NCBI RefSeq assembly: GCF_022810305.1 | Contig: NZ_JALGQH010000037.1 | Location: 1-59,149, forward strand | Direction of reading: 5' to 3' | Length of the DNA: 59,149 nucleotides | DNA from: Rhodococcus sp. ARC_M6 | Lineage (GTDB): Bacteria; Actinomycetota; Actinomycetes; Mycobacteriales; Mycobacteriaceae | Shown here: positions 21,211 to 29,355 of the stretch, one piece after another | How the letters are laid out: each line of letters opens with the position of its first letter | How positions within the stretch are numbered: position 1 is the stretch's first letter | Position numbers and translations under genes: made by a program | The notes under the pieces: generated by a model | Told to the model about the DNA's origin: nothing | What the model saw: only the letters and a program-made list of their open reading frames with translations | The model's database searches: none

Positions 21211-23421
21211 TTAGGAGCGCGGCAGGCCGAGAACGCGCTGCGCGATGACGTTAAGTTGAATTTCGACGGTTCCGCCGCCGAATAGAATGGAGGGCAATCC
21301 GATGTGGTCGATGGCGTAGTTTGCCTTCGGATCAACTACTGCTGCAAGGGGTCCCAACAAACGGAGCAAATCTCGCGACCCTTCGCGCTGAGCCAGCGCG
21401 TTGTACACCTTCGAGACGCTGATCTCGGCGCCGGGTTCTTGATCGGCCAGGCGGGCCGAGACGCCGCGCAGGTTCATGGCAGATAGTGCCAGCTCACGAG
21501 AGATGCTGCGACCCAATCCTTCTACGGCGTCTTCCCTCGAGCAATCGTGACTACCGTCGGCGATGACGGTTCGGAACTGATCGCTCGAACCATGATGCAA
21601 TGTGCTGCCCATACTCAGGCGCTCGTTCGACAATGTTGTCGCGGCAAGCTTCCAACCTTGGCCCGGTTCGGAGACAAGGCAGTCGTCCGGGATGAACACC
21701 TCGTCGAGGAACACCTCGTTGAACTCCGACTTGCCTGTCGACTGCTTGAGCGGCCGGACGTCGACGCCCTTCGATGTCATATCGACCAAGAAGTAGGACA
21801 GTCCCCGGTGTTTCGGTGCATCCGCGTCGGTGCGGGCGAGGCAGACGCCCCAATCCGCCTCGTGTGCACCCGAGTTCCAGACTTTCTGCCCCGAAATGAT
21901 CCAGCCGCCGTCGACCTTACGTGCTTTGGTGCTCAGCCCAGCGAGATCGGAGCCTGCGCCGGGTTCGCTGAAGAGTTGGCACCAGATGATGTCGGCGCGC
22001 AGCGTGGGATCGACGAACCTGTCGTGCTGCTCGGCATTGCCGTGTTCGAGGATCGTCGGAAGCACCCACTCACCGATCACAGTGGACGGTTGCGCCCATC
22101 CGCGCGTGGCGAACTCATGGGCGATGACAGCCTGTTCCTTGGGTCCCGCTCCCAGCCCATACGGGGCTCGATAGTGCGGTGCAACAAGTTTCGCCTCGGC
22201 AAAACGTGCGCGCCGAGCACTCCCCTTCGCCGGAGCCCAACTTGCGGCGGTGGTTCCGTCATCAGGCAGCAACTCGACGTCAGCGAAGACGCGGCGCACA
22301 TCGGCGCGCAATTCCGGTAACAGGTCGGGATCAACGAACGAGAAGTCGCGAACAGCATCGGCGGAGCGTTCCCCCAGTGTGTGCGCCCACCTCTCCTCCG
22401 AACCGACAACGGCCGCAATGCTCAGTGCACGACGCCAATACAAGTGCGCATCGTGCTCCCAGGTGAAGCCGACACCGCCAAGCAATGTGACACATTCGAG
22501 CGCGTTCTCGATCCCGATGGGCAACGCCGCCAGCGCCGCCTGAGCGGAAACGAGCTGCTGCTGATCCACGTCGTGGTCTTCCGACCGTGCTGCATCCCAG
22601 GCTGCTGCACAGGCAATTTCGGAGCGCACGAGCATCATGGCAGCTTTGTGCTGAACTGCCTGGAAACTGCCGACGGGGCGACCGAACTGCTCTCGCGTCT
22701 TGACGTAGTCGACAGCGGTGCGCAGCGCCCAAGCCGCAAGTCCACTCGCCTCCGCGGCGTACACGGTATTGACGATCAGCTCGACACGCTGCGGCAGCAG
22801 ACCATGTACGATCTCCGCGTCCGATACCGGGTGACCGGTCAGCGTCAACGTGCCGATCGCCCGTGTCAGGTCAATACCGTCCTCGACCTCGACTACCGCT
22901 GTGGCAGCCGGGGTGAGCCGGAACCACAGTTCACCTTCGCTGCTCTGGGCCTGTACAAGAACAACATCCGCGCCCGGTAGACCCAGGGCCGGATCCGATG
23001 TACCGGTGACGCTCCAGCCGGTTTCGGTGCGGACTGCCTCTACCCCGACACCCGTGGACACAGCTCCGGTAGCTCCAGCGCCCAACTCACTCAACATTGT
23101 TGCTGCCGCGCTACCGGAACCGGTCGCGAGAATTCCGCCGGTGACAACGGTCGGGACGTACGATCCGGGATAGAGAGCCATGCCCAACTGCTCGACCACC
23201 ACCGCAAGTTCTGCGAGCGAGGCACCGTCGCCGCCGTATACCTCCGGCAGATGCACGGCGTGCAATCCCTGGTTTACCAGCGAATCCCAGGAATCCGGAC
23301 GATCACCGGCGGCGTACCGCTTGAAATTGGCTCGGGTGTCGGCAATTACACCGCCGCGGGCCGCGAATGCGGCTACCGCTTCGGCGAGATCACGGTGGTC
23401 TTCGAGCAGGGGCAGGGCCAT
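21211..23421 (-). CDS. Second fused double acyl-CoA dehydrogenase (FadE34-like)
   Basis: A 736-residue tandem acyl-CoA dehydrogenase, same architecture as the protein at 11990-14137 but clearly diverged. The N-terminal half carries G-G-V-G-F-T-W-E-H-D. The C-terminal half has L-F-S-E-P-G-A-G-S-D, the S-N-E-R candidate catalytic Glu, and the tail G-G-G-T-V-E-I. Two FadE34-type enzymes within 10 kb suggest that successive dehydrogenations of one pathway, or two related substrates, are handled separately. Same operon as the flanking dehydrogenase pair and thiolase (34-base gap upstream). Confidence 0.9.
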   Translation of the reverse strand: MALPLLEDHRDLAEAVAAFAARGGVIADTRANFKRYAAGDRPDSWDSLVNQGLHAVHLPEVYGGDGASLAELAVVVEQLGMALYPGSYVPTVVTGGILATGSGSAAATMLSELGAGATGAVSTGVGVEAVRTETGWSVTGTSDPALGLPGADVVLVQAQSSEGELWFRLTPAATAVVEVEDGIDLTRAIGTLTLTGHPVSDAEIVHGLLPQRVELIVNTVYAAEASGLAAWALRTAVDYVKTREQFGRPVGSFQAVQHKAAMMLVRSEIACAAAWDAARSEDHDVDQQQLVSAQAALAALPIGIENALECVTLLGGVGFTWEHDAHLYWRRALSIAAVVGSEERWAHTLGERSADAVRDFSFVDPDLLPELRADVRRVFADVELLPDDGTTAASWAPAKGSARRARFAEAKLVAPHYRAPYGLGAGPKEQAVIAHEFATRGWAQPSTVIGEWVLPTILEHGNAEQHDRFVDPTLRADIIWCQLFSEPGAGSDLAGLSTKARKVDGGWIISGQKVWNSGAHEADWGVCLARTDADAPKHRGLSYFLVDMTSKGVDVRPLKQSTGKSEFNEVFLDEVFIPDDCLVSEPGQGWKLAATTLSNERLSMGSTLHHGSSDQFRTVIADGSHDCSREDAVEGLGRSISRELALSAMNLRGVSARLADQEPGAEISVSKVYNALAQREGSRDLLRLLGPLAAVVDPKANYAIDHIGLPSILFGGGTVEIQLNVIAQRVLGLPRS

Positions 23422-23455
23422 GGCTGGTTCCTCAATCTTCGGTTCTACTGGGGCG

Positions 23456-24586
23456 TCAGATACGTTCGAGAATCAGGCAGGTGGTTGCGGCTGACGCGCA
23501 GATCGCGATGAGGGCGATAGACTTGTCGCGTCGTTCCAGTTCATCGATCGCATTGGCCAACAGTCGAATACCGGTTGCTCCGGCCGGGTGCCCCAGCGCA
23601 ATGGCACCACCGTTGACGTTCAGCAGATCCTGGTCGACGCCGTGCACCTGCGCAAACGACATGGGCACCGAGGCAAACGCCTCGTTGACCTCGAACAGAT
23701 CGATGTCGGCAATCGTCAGGCCCGTCCGTTCCAGCACTATGGACGCTGCGTCCACCGGACCGTCGAGCATGAACTCCGTGTCACCACCGATAACGCACTG
23801 CGCCAATATCTTCGCCCGCGGACGCACGCCCAACGCAGCAGCACGGTTCTCCGACATCAGCACGGCAGCACTCGCCCCATCCGACACCTGCGAAGATGTT
23901 CCGGCTGTATGCAATCCGCCTTCCTGGACGGTGCGCAGTTTTGCGAGGCCTTCCAAACTCGACTCCCGAAGCCCCTGATCGCGGTGAATCGGAACATCGG
24001 ACTCCGGAACCGACACGTCGATAATGTGCTTGTCGAATCGTCCGGCATCCCAGGCGGCAGCGGCACGCTGTTGCGAGCGAAGCCCGAAGGCGTCAATATC
24101 TGCGCGCGAGAAACCGCGCTTGACGGCGATCCGGTCGGCGGCCGTGTACTGATCCACGGTATCGAGTGACCACGACTCGGGTCGGGGCGTTCCGAGGCCC
24201 GTGCCCACCTTGTAGGTGAGCGGAGCCCGCGACATCAGTTCCACCCCACAGGCAACGCCGACGTCGACGGCGCCGATGGCGATCTGACCGGCCAGCAACT
24301 GCACCGACTGCTGCGCCGTGCCGCACTGCGCGTCGATGGTGGTGCAACCCGCCTTCAGCGGAAGACCCGCGTGCATCCAGGACGTACGAACGATGTTGCC
24401 GAACTGCTCCCCGAGCGGCGTCACGCAGCCGCCGATCACCTGGTCGACGGTATTCGGGTCTAGTCCCACCCGATCGAGCACACCGGACTGCGCGTATCCC
24501 AACAGTTCGGCCGCGTGGACTCCGGACAGCCAGCCGTCCCGCTTCCCGAACGGCGTGCGTGCTGCGTCGACGATGACGGGGTTCAT
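23456..24586 (-). CDS. Thiolase-family acyl-CoA acyltransferase with altered C-terminal loop
   Basis: A 376-residue thiolase starting Met-Asn-Pro-Val-Ile-Val-Asp-Ala-Ala-Arg at 24586 (ATGA overlap with the upstream SDR). The nucleophile region D-A-Q-C-G-T-A (about Cys89), N-E-A-F-A and G-H-P-A-G-A-T-G are intact. The second active-site cysteine, Cys363, lies in C-A-S-A-A-T-T instead of the usual C-x-G-G-G-x-G, so the glycine loop that shapes the oxyanion hole is replaced. Probable role: thiolytic release of acetyl- or propionyl-CoA. The altered loop may fit a bulky substrate. Confidence 0.88.
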   Translation of the reverse strand: MNPVIVDAARTPFGKRDGWLSGVHAAELLGYAQSGVLDRVGLDPNTVDQVIGGCVTPLGEQFGNIVRTSWMHAGLPLKAGCTTIDAQCGTAQQSVQLLAGQIAIGAVDVGVACGVELMSRAPLTYKVGTGLGTPRPESWSLDTVDQYTAADRIAVKRGFSRADIDAFGLRSQQRAAAAWDAGRFDKHIIDVSVPESDVPIHRDQGLRESSLEGLAKLRTVQEGGLHTAGTSSQVSDGASAAVLMSENRAAALGVRPRAKILAQCVIGGDTEFMLDGPVDAASIVLERTGLTIADIDLFEVNEAFASVPMSFAQVHGVDQDLLNVNGGAIALGHPAGATGIRLLANAIDELERRDKSIALIAICASAATTCLILERI

Positions 24587-25419
24587 GTCATTTCCTCGTT
24601 TCGAAGTTCTGCTGCGTCGAGACCGCGGACGATCAATGACCAATCGTCGATCAGGTCCAGGCTGACGCATGATTGTGCGGTGAACTCGGTGTCGCAATCA
24701 CACAGCGCTGTGACCGCTTCCACCATTTGTTCCATAGATTCGACCTGATCCGGACGGATAGTCTCACCGACCAGGACTCTTGCGCCCTCACTGAGCACTG
24801 CTGCCCGCGGTTCGATCGTGTTGACGCGCACACCCGCGCCGTAAAGTTCGGCACCCATGCCGTTACTGATGCGGTTCAGCGCCGACTTGGAGGCTCCGTA
24901 CACCGTCATCGCTGTTCCCGGTTCGATCAACGTGAACGGCGGACCTTGCCACTGCTTTGTGGTTCCACTGGACACATTGACGATCCAGCCGAAACCCTGT
25001 GCCACCATGCCGGGTATTACTGCCTGCATCAGATCGAGTGGCGCGTGGACGTTTGCCTCGAAGACCACACGCCGCCGACGGAGCGGGTATTCGGACAGCG
25101 GCGCGTAGATCGCTGCTGCCGCGTTGTTCACCAGGATGTCGATAGTCCCGCCGATCTTCTCGATCGCCTGCGGCACAACGGTGTCACGCTGCTGTTCGTC
25201 CGTCAGATCCGCGACGACAATCTCAACCTTGGTTCCGTACTTCGCAATTCGAGCAGCGGTTTCCTCGAGGCTGCCCAGCAGGGTTGCGTGTGCGCCGAGC
25301 GTTCGAGCCACCAAAACGACGTCGGCGCCCTCCGCTGCCAGTCGCTCCGCGACACCCGCACCGATTCCACGACTTGAACCGGTGACCAGCGCCCGGCGAC
25401 CTTCGAAACGTCTCGTCAT
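24583..25419 (-). CDS. SDR-family dehydrogenase
   Basis: A 278-residue SDR starting Met-Thr-Arg-Arg-Phe-Glu-Gly at 25419, with G-S-S-R-G-I-G cofactor motif, N-N-A-A-A, N-V-S-S and Y-G-A-S-K. It begins one base after the DegT-family gene stop and overlaps the thiolase start by 4 bp. In this context it probably oxidises a hydroxyl group to the keto group needed for thiolysis. It resembles the 16787-17710 SDR in overall layout, including the V-I-P-G-M segment before the catalytic serine, and may be an old paralogue. Confidence 0.88.
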   Translation of the reverse strand: MTRRFEGRRALVTGSSRGIGAGVAERLAAEGADVVLVARTLGAHATLLGSLEETAARIAKYGTKVEIVVADLTDEQQRDTVVPQAIEKIGGTIDILVNNAAAAIYAPLSEYPLRRRRVVFEANVHAPLDLMQAVIPGMVAQGFGWIVNVSSGTTKQWQGPPFTLIEPGTAMTVYGASKSALNRISNGMGAELYGAGVRVNTIEPRAAVLSEGARVLVGETIRPDQVESMEQMVEAVTALCDCDTEFTAQSCVSLDLIDDWSLIVRGLDAAELRNEEMT

Positions 25420-25420
25420 G

Positions 25421-26629
25421 CTACTTCCACCTCGAAGCAAAGCGGTTGATACTCTCCGCAATCCGAACGACCTCGTCTTCGCGCAAGCCGTGACTCATAC
25501 CGAGAGTCATACCGCGTTCGAAAACTGCGTCAGCTTCCGGCAATCCTTCGGCCGGCTGACGGTATTCGATGTTGTTCATCATCGGATGGCGAGTGACGTT
25601 GCCACTCCACACAGTTCGCGTATCGATACCGTCGGCTTCGATGGCTTCCTGCATATCGCTACGAGTGAAGGGAGCGTCCTCGTTGATCATCACCGGGTAG
25701 CACAACCAGGCCGTATCCAGACCGTCCAGTTCGACTGGGGGTGTGAAGAATTCGGGATGCGCACTGTATGCCGCAGTGAAGGCCGCGAACGTGGCCTTAC
25801 GTGTCTTGTAGTTCTGTTCGAGCTTGTCGAGCTGCACGACGCCGTAGGCGGCACCGAGTTCGGATGGTTCGAAATTCCACGACATAAGCTCGAAAATGAA
25901 ATCGTTGTCGTAGTCGACGCCGTCGAGCTCTTCCCGGAACACGCGACCGGTCTTCGTGCTACCGAACAGGTTCGGCTCGCTACGTCGGCCCCAACGGCGA
26001 AGCAGCAGCGCTTTGTCGCGACTCGCTTCGTCGTCGACCAACACCATGCCGCCGGTGCCGGCGCACGTGATGATGTGTGCCATCGAGAAGCTGGTAACGA
26101 CGATATCCGCGCGCGAACCGGTGGGTGTACCGCGGAGGGTGGCGCCGATCGCGTCGCAGGAATCCTCGATGACCTTGAGCCCGTGGCGATCCGCGATGTC
26201 GCGGATGACGTCCCAGTCGGGGCAGTTGCCGGCCAGGTTCGGCATCAGGATGGCACCGGTCTTCTCGGTGACCATGGCCTCGATCTTGGTGACGTCGACG
26301 TTGAACGTGTTGGGCTCGACGTCCACGAACACCGGCACGAGGCCGGCACGCACGATCGGTGCGATGTCGGTGGAGAACGTCAGCGGTGAGGTGATGACCT
26401 CACTGCCCGCAGGCAGGCCGAGAAGCTCGACCGCCAGGTACAACCCGGAGGAACCGGAGTTGCACATGACACCGAACTTCTTGCCCGCCAAGGCTGCAAT
26501 GCGTTCTTCCATCTCGAACACGTTCTTGCCGATACGCAGTCCTTGATTTCCGCTGCGCAGGACGTCGACTACCGCCTGAATTTCCTCTTCGCCGTGGGTA
26601 GCCCGCGCATAGGTGATCCGCTCGTTCAT
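25421..26629 (-). CDS. DegT/DnrJ/EryC1-family PLP/PMP enzyme of RfbH/ColD type, Lys replaced by His
   Basis: A 402-residue fold-type I PLP protein. Features close to the RfbH/ColD sugar 3-dehydratases are M-C-N-S-G-S-S (phosphate loop), V-F-V-D-V-E followed by F-N-V-D-V, and E-D-S-C-D-A-I-G. At the position of the Schiff-base lysine (SFHAIK in ArnB-type aminotransferases) it has S-F-S-M-A-H, giving His185. ColD and RfbH likewise carry His there and act as PMP-dependent dehydratases rather than aminotransferases. It lies between the Ltp-like aldolase gene and an SDR-thiolase pair, inside an acyl-CoA catabolic operon with no sugar-nucleotide genes. Its substrate is unknown; a deoxygenation step is the natural inference. 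Confidence 0.9.
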   Translation of the reverse strand: MNERITYARATHGEEEIQAVVDVLRSGNQGLRIGKNVFEMEERIAALAGKKFGVMCNSGSSGLYLAVELLGLPAGSEVITSPLTFSTDIAPIVRAGLVPVFVDVEPNTFNVDVTKIEAMVTEKTGAILMPNLAGNCPDWDVIRDIADRHGLKVIEDSCDAIGATLRGTPTGSRADIVVTSFSMAHIITCAGTGGMVLVDDEASRDKALLLRRWGRRSEPNLFGSTKTGRVFREELDGVDYDNDFIFELMSWNFEPSELGAAYGVVQLDKLEQNYKTRKATFAAFTAAYSAHPEFFTPPVELDGLDTAWLCYPVMINEDAPFTRSDMQEAIEADGIDTRTVWSGNVTRHPMMNNIEYRQPAEGLPEADAVFERGMTLGMSHGLREDEVVRIAESINRFASRWK

Positions 26630-26679
26630 AGTTCCTGCTTTCTTTCAACGTGGAGTGCAGATTCAGTGATCGATGAAAA

Positions 26680-27861
26680 TCAGTGATCCGCGGAGAGAAC
26701 AAGCGCACTGTGCGGGACGGGCGAGCCGCCGGTCACCAGGACGTTGTTCAGGGTCTTCGGAGGTTGGTTGGTGGAGGTGCCGCGGATCAGCCGGACGCCT
26801 TCGGCGATTCCGTTGACCCCGTGGATGTAGCCTTCACCGAGCTGACCACCGTTGGTGTTGATCGGAAGTCGGCCTCCCAGTTCGAGATTGCCGTCCGCAA
26901 TGAAGTCTTTGGCCTCGCCGCGTCCACAGAACCCGTATTCCTCGAGTTGGAGCAGCACCATCGGAGTGAATGCGTCGTAGAGGATGGCAGCATCGATGTC
27001 GTCCACACCGATTCCGGCCTGGTTCCACAACTGACGTGCGACAAGCTCGACCTCGGGCATGCTGTCGATGTCGTCACGATAGTAACTACTCATCGAAATC
27101 TGTTGGGGACCAACACCTTGAGCTGCACCCGTGATGATTGCCGGCTTGTGCGGCAGATCCCGCGCCCGCTCTGCACTCACGATGACCAGCGCCTGCCCGC
27201 CGTCACTTTCCTGGCAGCAGTCCAGCAGACGAATCGGGTCGGCGATCATGCGCGAGTTCTGATGATCCTCGATGGTGATGGGACGATCGTAGAACCAGGC
27301 CTTGGGGTTGTTGGCAGCATGCTTGCGTGAGAGAACCGAGATCTGCCCGAAATCGGCACTGGTGGCGCCGTATTTGTGCATGTAGAGCTTGGCCAGGAAC
27401 GCTTCCTGCTGAGCCGGAGTAAGAAGTCCGTAGGGGTTGATCCAGTTGCGGTATTCCTGGTCAGTCGACTGGTTGTACGCGAAAGGCGGTGGGCCGGCAC
27501 CGAATCGGTGACCTGATCGTTCGTTGAATGCCCGGTAAACGACAACGACGTCGGCGACTCCACTCGAGACGGCCAGCGCGGCCTGCTGAACGGGTGCGCA
27601 CGCACCACCGCCGCCGTGCGGGATGCGACTGAAAAACGTCAGTTCGGGGATACCGAGGGCCCGGGCGACGGCGATCTCCGGGTTGTTCTCCATGGTGAAC
27701 AGCGCAAAACCGTTCACTTCTTCGGCTTCGATCTGCGCGTCGTCGAGTGCCGCCATGACGGATTCGCAGGCCAACTGCCATTCACTGCGCCCGGAGTTCT
27801 TGGAGAATTCCGTGGCTCCGATTCCGGCGATCGCTGCTGCTCCGGAAAATCCTCGACTCAT
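26680..27861 (-). CDS. Thiolase-like lipid-transfer protein, Ltp2-type aldolase subunit
   Basis: A 393-residue thiolase-fold protein lacking the normal thiolase signature set. It has I-P-H-G-G-G-G-A-C, Y-D-A-F-T-P-M-V-L, E-Y-G-F-C-G-R-G-E-A and N-T-N-G-G-Q-L-G-E-G-Y-I-H-G, all characteristic of Ltp2-type proteins. Ltp2 with a DUF35 partner forms the retro-aldolase that cleaves the last piece of the steroid side chain. The DUF35 partner (28265-28717) and MaoC subunits are encoded just upstream with ATGA overlaps, so a hydratase-aldolase complex is likely. Start fixed at 27861 by that overlap; longer in-frame extensions are rejected. Confidence 0.92.
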   Translation of the reverse strand: MSRGFSGAAAIAGIGATEFSKNSGRSEWQLACESVMAALDDAQIEAEEVNGFALFTMENNPEIAVARALGIPELTFFSRIPHGGGGACAPVQQAALAVSSGVADVVVVYRAFNERSGHRFGAGPPPFAYNQSTDQEYRNWINPYGLLTPAQQEAFLAKLYMHKYGATSADFGQISVLSRKHAANNPKAWFYDRPITIEDHQNSRMIADPIRLLDCCQESDGGQALVIVSAERARDLPHKPAIITGAAQGVGPQQISMSSYYRDDIDSMPEVELVARQLWNQAGIGVDDIDAAILYDAFTPMVLLQLEEYGFCGRGEAKDFIADGNLELGGRLPINTNGGQLGEGYIHGVNGIAEGVRLIRGTSTNQPPKTLNNVLVTGGSPVPHSALVLSADH

Positions 27862-28268
27862 GCCGTTGCCCCTTCCACAGACGTCACCGTCACCGTGGCG
27901 GTGACGTGCGTTCCTCGTTCGTTGCGCCCCTGCACAGCGACGGTCACGGTTGAACCGTCGTTCTCCACTACCTCGCCGGTGAAGGTCATCGTGTCGCCGG
28001 CGAAGTTCGGAACACCGAGCCTCAGTGCGGTTTTGACAATCCGCGACGCCGGGCCGGACCAGTCGGTGACGTACCGGTCGATGAACCCGTTGGTGGAGTT
28101 GATGCTCATGAAGACGTCCGGCGTGCCGCGTTCCTGAGCCTTGCCCGGATCGTGATGGACGTCCTCGAAGTCCTGCGAAGAGATCGCGGCTGCCACGATG
28201 AGCGTGCGGTCCAGCGGTAGTTCGAGTGCAGGCAGACCAGTGCCGACTACGCAGTCGAGAAAGCTCAT
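27858..28268 (-). CDS. MaoC-family hydratase subunit, ChsH1-like
   Basis: A 136-residue single hot-dog protein starting Met-Ser-Phe-Leu-Asp at 28268. The segment D-F-E-D-V-H-H-D-P and the following R-Y-V-T-D-W-S-G-P closely resemble M. tuberculosis ChsH1 (Rv3541c), the small subunit of the steroid-enoyl-CoA hydratase. It needs a second hot-dog subunit, supplied here by 28714-29268. ATGA overlaps on both sides place it in one translational unit with the DUF35 and Ltp genes. Confidence 0.92.
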   Translation of the reverse strand: MSFLDCVVGTGLPALELPLDRTLIVAAAISSQDFEDVHHDPGKAQERGTPDVFMSINSTNGFIDRYVTDWSGPASRIVKTALRLGVPNFAGDTMTFTGEVVENDGSTVTVAVQGRNERGTHVTATVTVTSVEGATA

Positions 28269-28717
28269 GACGGACTCTGCCCGCGACGACGGAGCTGCGG
28301 CAAGATCTCGCCGTGAGCGTGCTCGGAGAAGCCGACCTCGAGTTCCATGCCGAATTCCAGTTCGTCGTGGTCGATTCCCGCGATGTCCGCGACCAGACGG
28401 GTGCCTTCCTCCAGATCGACCAATCCGACCGCAAGGGGGTAGTCGAACGCCGGATCCTTGGGGTGGTGAAGGACGGTGAAGCTGTGCAAGGTGCAGCGGC
28501 GCGTCGATTCGACTGTGTCCCAACTGAACGAGCGGCACGACGGGCACGCCGGTGCCGGCGGGTGCCGCAAGGTCTTGCAATCCGCACAGCGCTGGATTTC
28601 CAGACGGCCCTCCTTCGCAGCTTCGAAGAAGAAAGAATTGTCTCCGGTGACGGTAAGTCCGGGCACCGAGGTCCGGGGAACCGGTGCTGGGCTGGTCGGT
28701 ACTGCGGCCTCGCTCAT
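28265..28717 (-). CDS. DUF35 OB-fold zinc-ribbon protein, ChsH2 C-terminal-domain-like
   Basis: A 150-residue protein with a rubredoxin-like zinc knuckle (C-A-D-C and C-P-S-C, about residues 43-61) followed by an OB-fold. This DUF35 module partners Ltp2-type aldolases. In M. tuberculosis it is the C-terminal half of ChsH2, fused to a MaoC-like domain. Here it stands alone with its own ATG at 28717, overlapping the stop of the MaoC-like gene by 4 bp. The split suggests that hydratase and aldolase parts assemble through non-covalent contacts in this system. Confidence 0.92.
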   Translation of the reverse strand: MSEAAVPTSPAPVPRTSVPGLTVTGDNSFFFEAAKEGRLEIQRCADCKTLRHPPAPACPSCRSFSWDTVESTRRCTLHSFTVLHHPKDPAFDYPLAVGLVDLEEGTRLVADIAGIDHDELEFGMELEVGFSEHAHGEILPQLRRRGQSPS

Positions 28718-29268
28718 GCGGGCACCTCCTGCGTGTCAGGGTTGAATCGGAGCAGTCGAAATCGCTCTTCCACCAGAGTCTTTCCGGCTGCGTCGACGTA
28801 GTTCTTGAAGAGAGTGATGAAGCACCCGTGCCCGAGGCCGGTCTGCTTGAACGGTGAGATGGACTCGATGGTGAAGTGCGCGGTGACCTGGTCGCCGGGA
28901 CTCAGTTCCGCGAAGTACTCCTGCTCCACGTTCGTCGCGACTACCGAGGTGTAGCCCGCCCCGTCGAGCAGTGCCAGCAGCCTCGAGTAGGAAAAGTCCT
29001 CGACGGCGCCGTCTTTCCGAAGTTGTTGAACTTCCCGGTAACGGCGATATCCGGACATCACCCAGGTCGAGATCATCGCGGGCGGGCAGACGACACCGCG
29101 CCTACCGGTAGCGCGGGCAGCGTCGGCGTCGACGTAGATGGGGTTGTTGTCGTCGTGCGCTTCGACCCAGTTTCGGATCATCGCCTCGTTGACGGCGTAG
29201 CGCGCGACACGCGGCGGTTCGGCCTCCGTGCCGATGAATTGCGGAAACTGTTTCTCCAGGTTCTCCAC
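28714..29268 (-). CDS. MaoC-like (FAS1_DH) hydratase subunit, ChsH2 N-terminal-domain-like
   Basis: A 184-residue hot-dog protein. I place its start at GTG 29268 because GGAGG lies at 29277-29281 with 8-base spacing; the longer frame to 29589 runs through the operator and the tetR remnant and is not credible. The segment A-R-Y-A-V-N-E-A-M-I-R-N-W-V-E-A-H-D-D-N-N-P corresponds to the FAS1_DH/MaoC N-domain of ChsH2. It should pair with the ChsH1-like protein as a heteromeric enoyl-CoA hydratase. First gene of the minus-strand operon, about 30 bases behind a KstR2-type operator. Confidence 0.88.
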   Translation of the reverse strand: MENLEKQFPQFIGTEAEPPRVARYAVNEAMIRNWVEAHDDNNPIYVDADAARATGRRGVVCPPAMISTWVMSGYRRYREVQQLRKDGAVEDFSYSRLLALLDGAGYTSVVATNVEQEYFAELSPGDQVTAHFTIESISPFKQTGLGHGCFITLFKNYVDAAGKTLVEERFRLLRFNPDTQEVPA

Positions 29269-29297
29269 TGAAAAATCCTCCACGTTCACGAGAGTTG

Positions 29298-29311
29298 AGC
29301 AAGCGCTTGAT
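29298..29311. promoter_or_regulatory. KstR2-type operator upstream of the catabolic operon
   Basis: AGCAAGCGCTTGAT matches at every fixed position the published KstR2 consensus AnCAAGnnCTTGnT. It lies 30 bases upstream of the first operon gene and overlaps a TTGAGC element on the plus strand. An almost identical site occurs at 30927-30940 in front of an intact KstR2-like tetR gene, the likely source of the repressor. Confidence 0.75.
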
Positions 29312-29355
29312 GCTGAAGTTAGCATAGGAACCCGAGAGCTGAAACACGTGATCCC

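Noticed and set aside
26683..27330. 215-codon plus-strand frame opposite the Ltp-like gene
   Set aside because: Antisense shadow; the Ltp frame has clear family motifs and ATGA coupling.
28568..28577. CAAGGTCTTG, a third CAAGnnCTTG palindrome
   Set aside because: It lies inside the DUF35 coding sequence, and the flanking bases do not fit AnCAAGnnCTTGnT; probably a coding coincidence.
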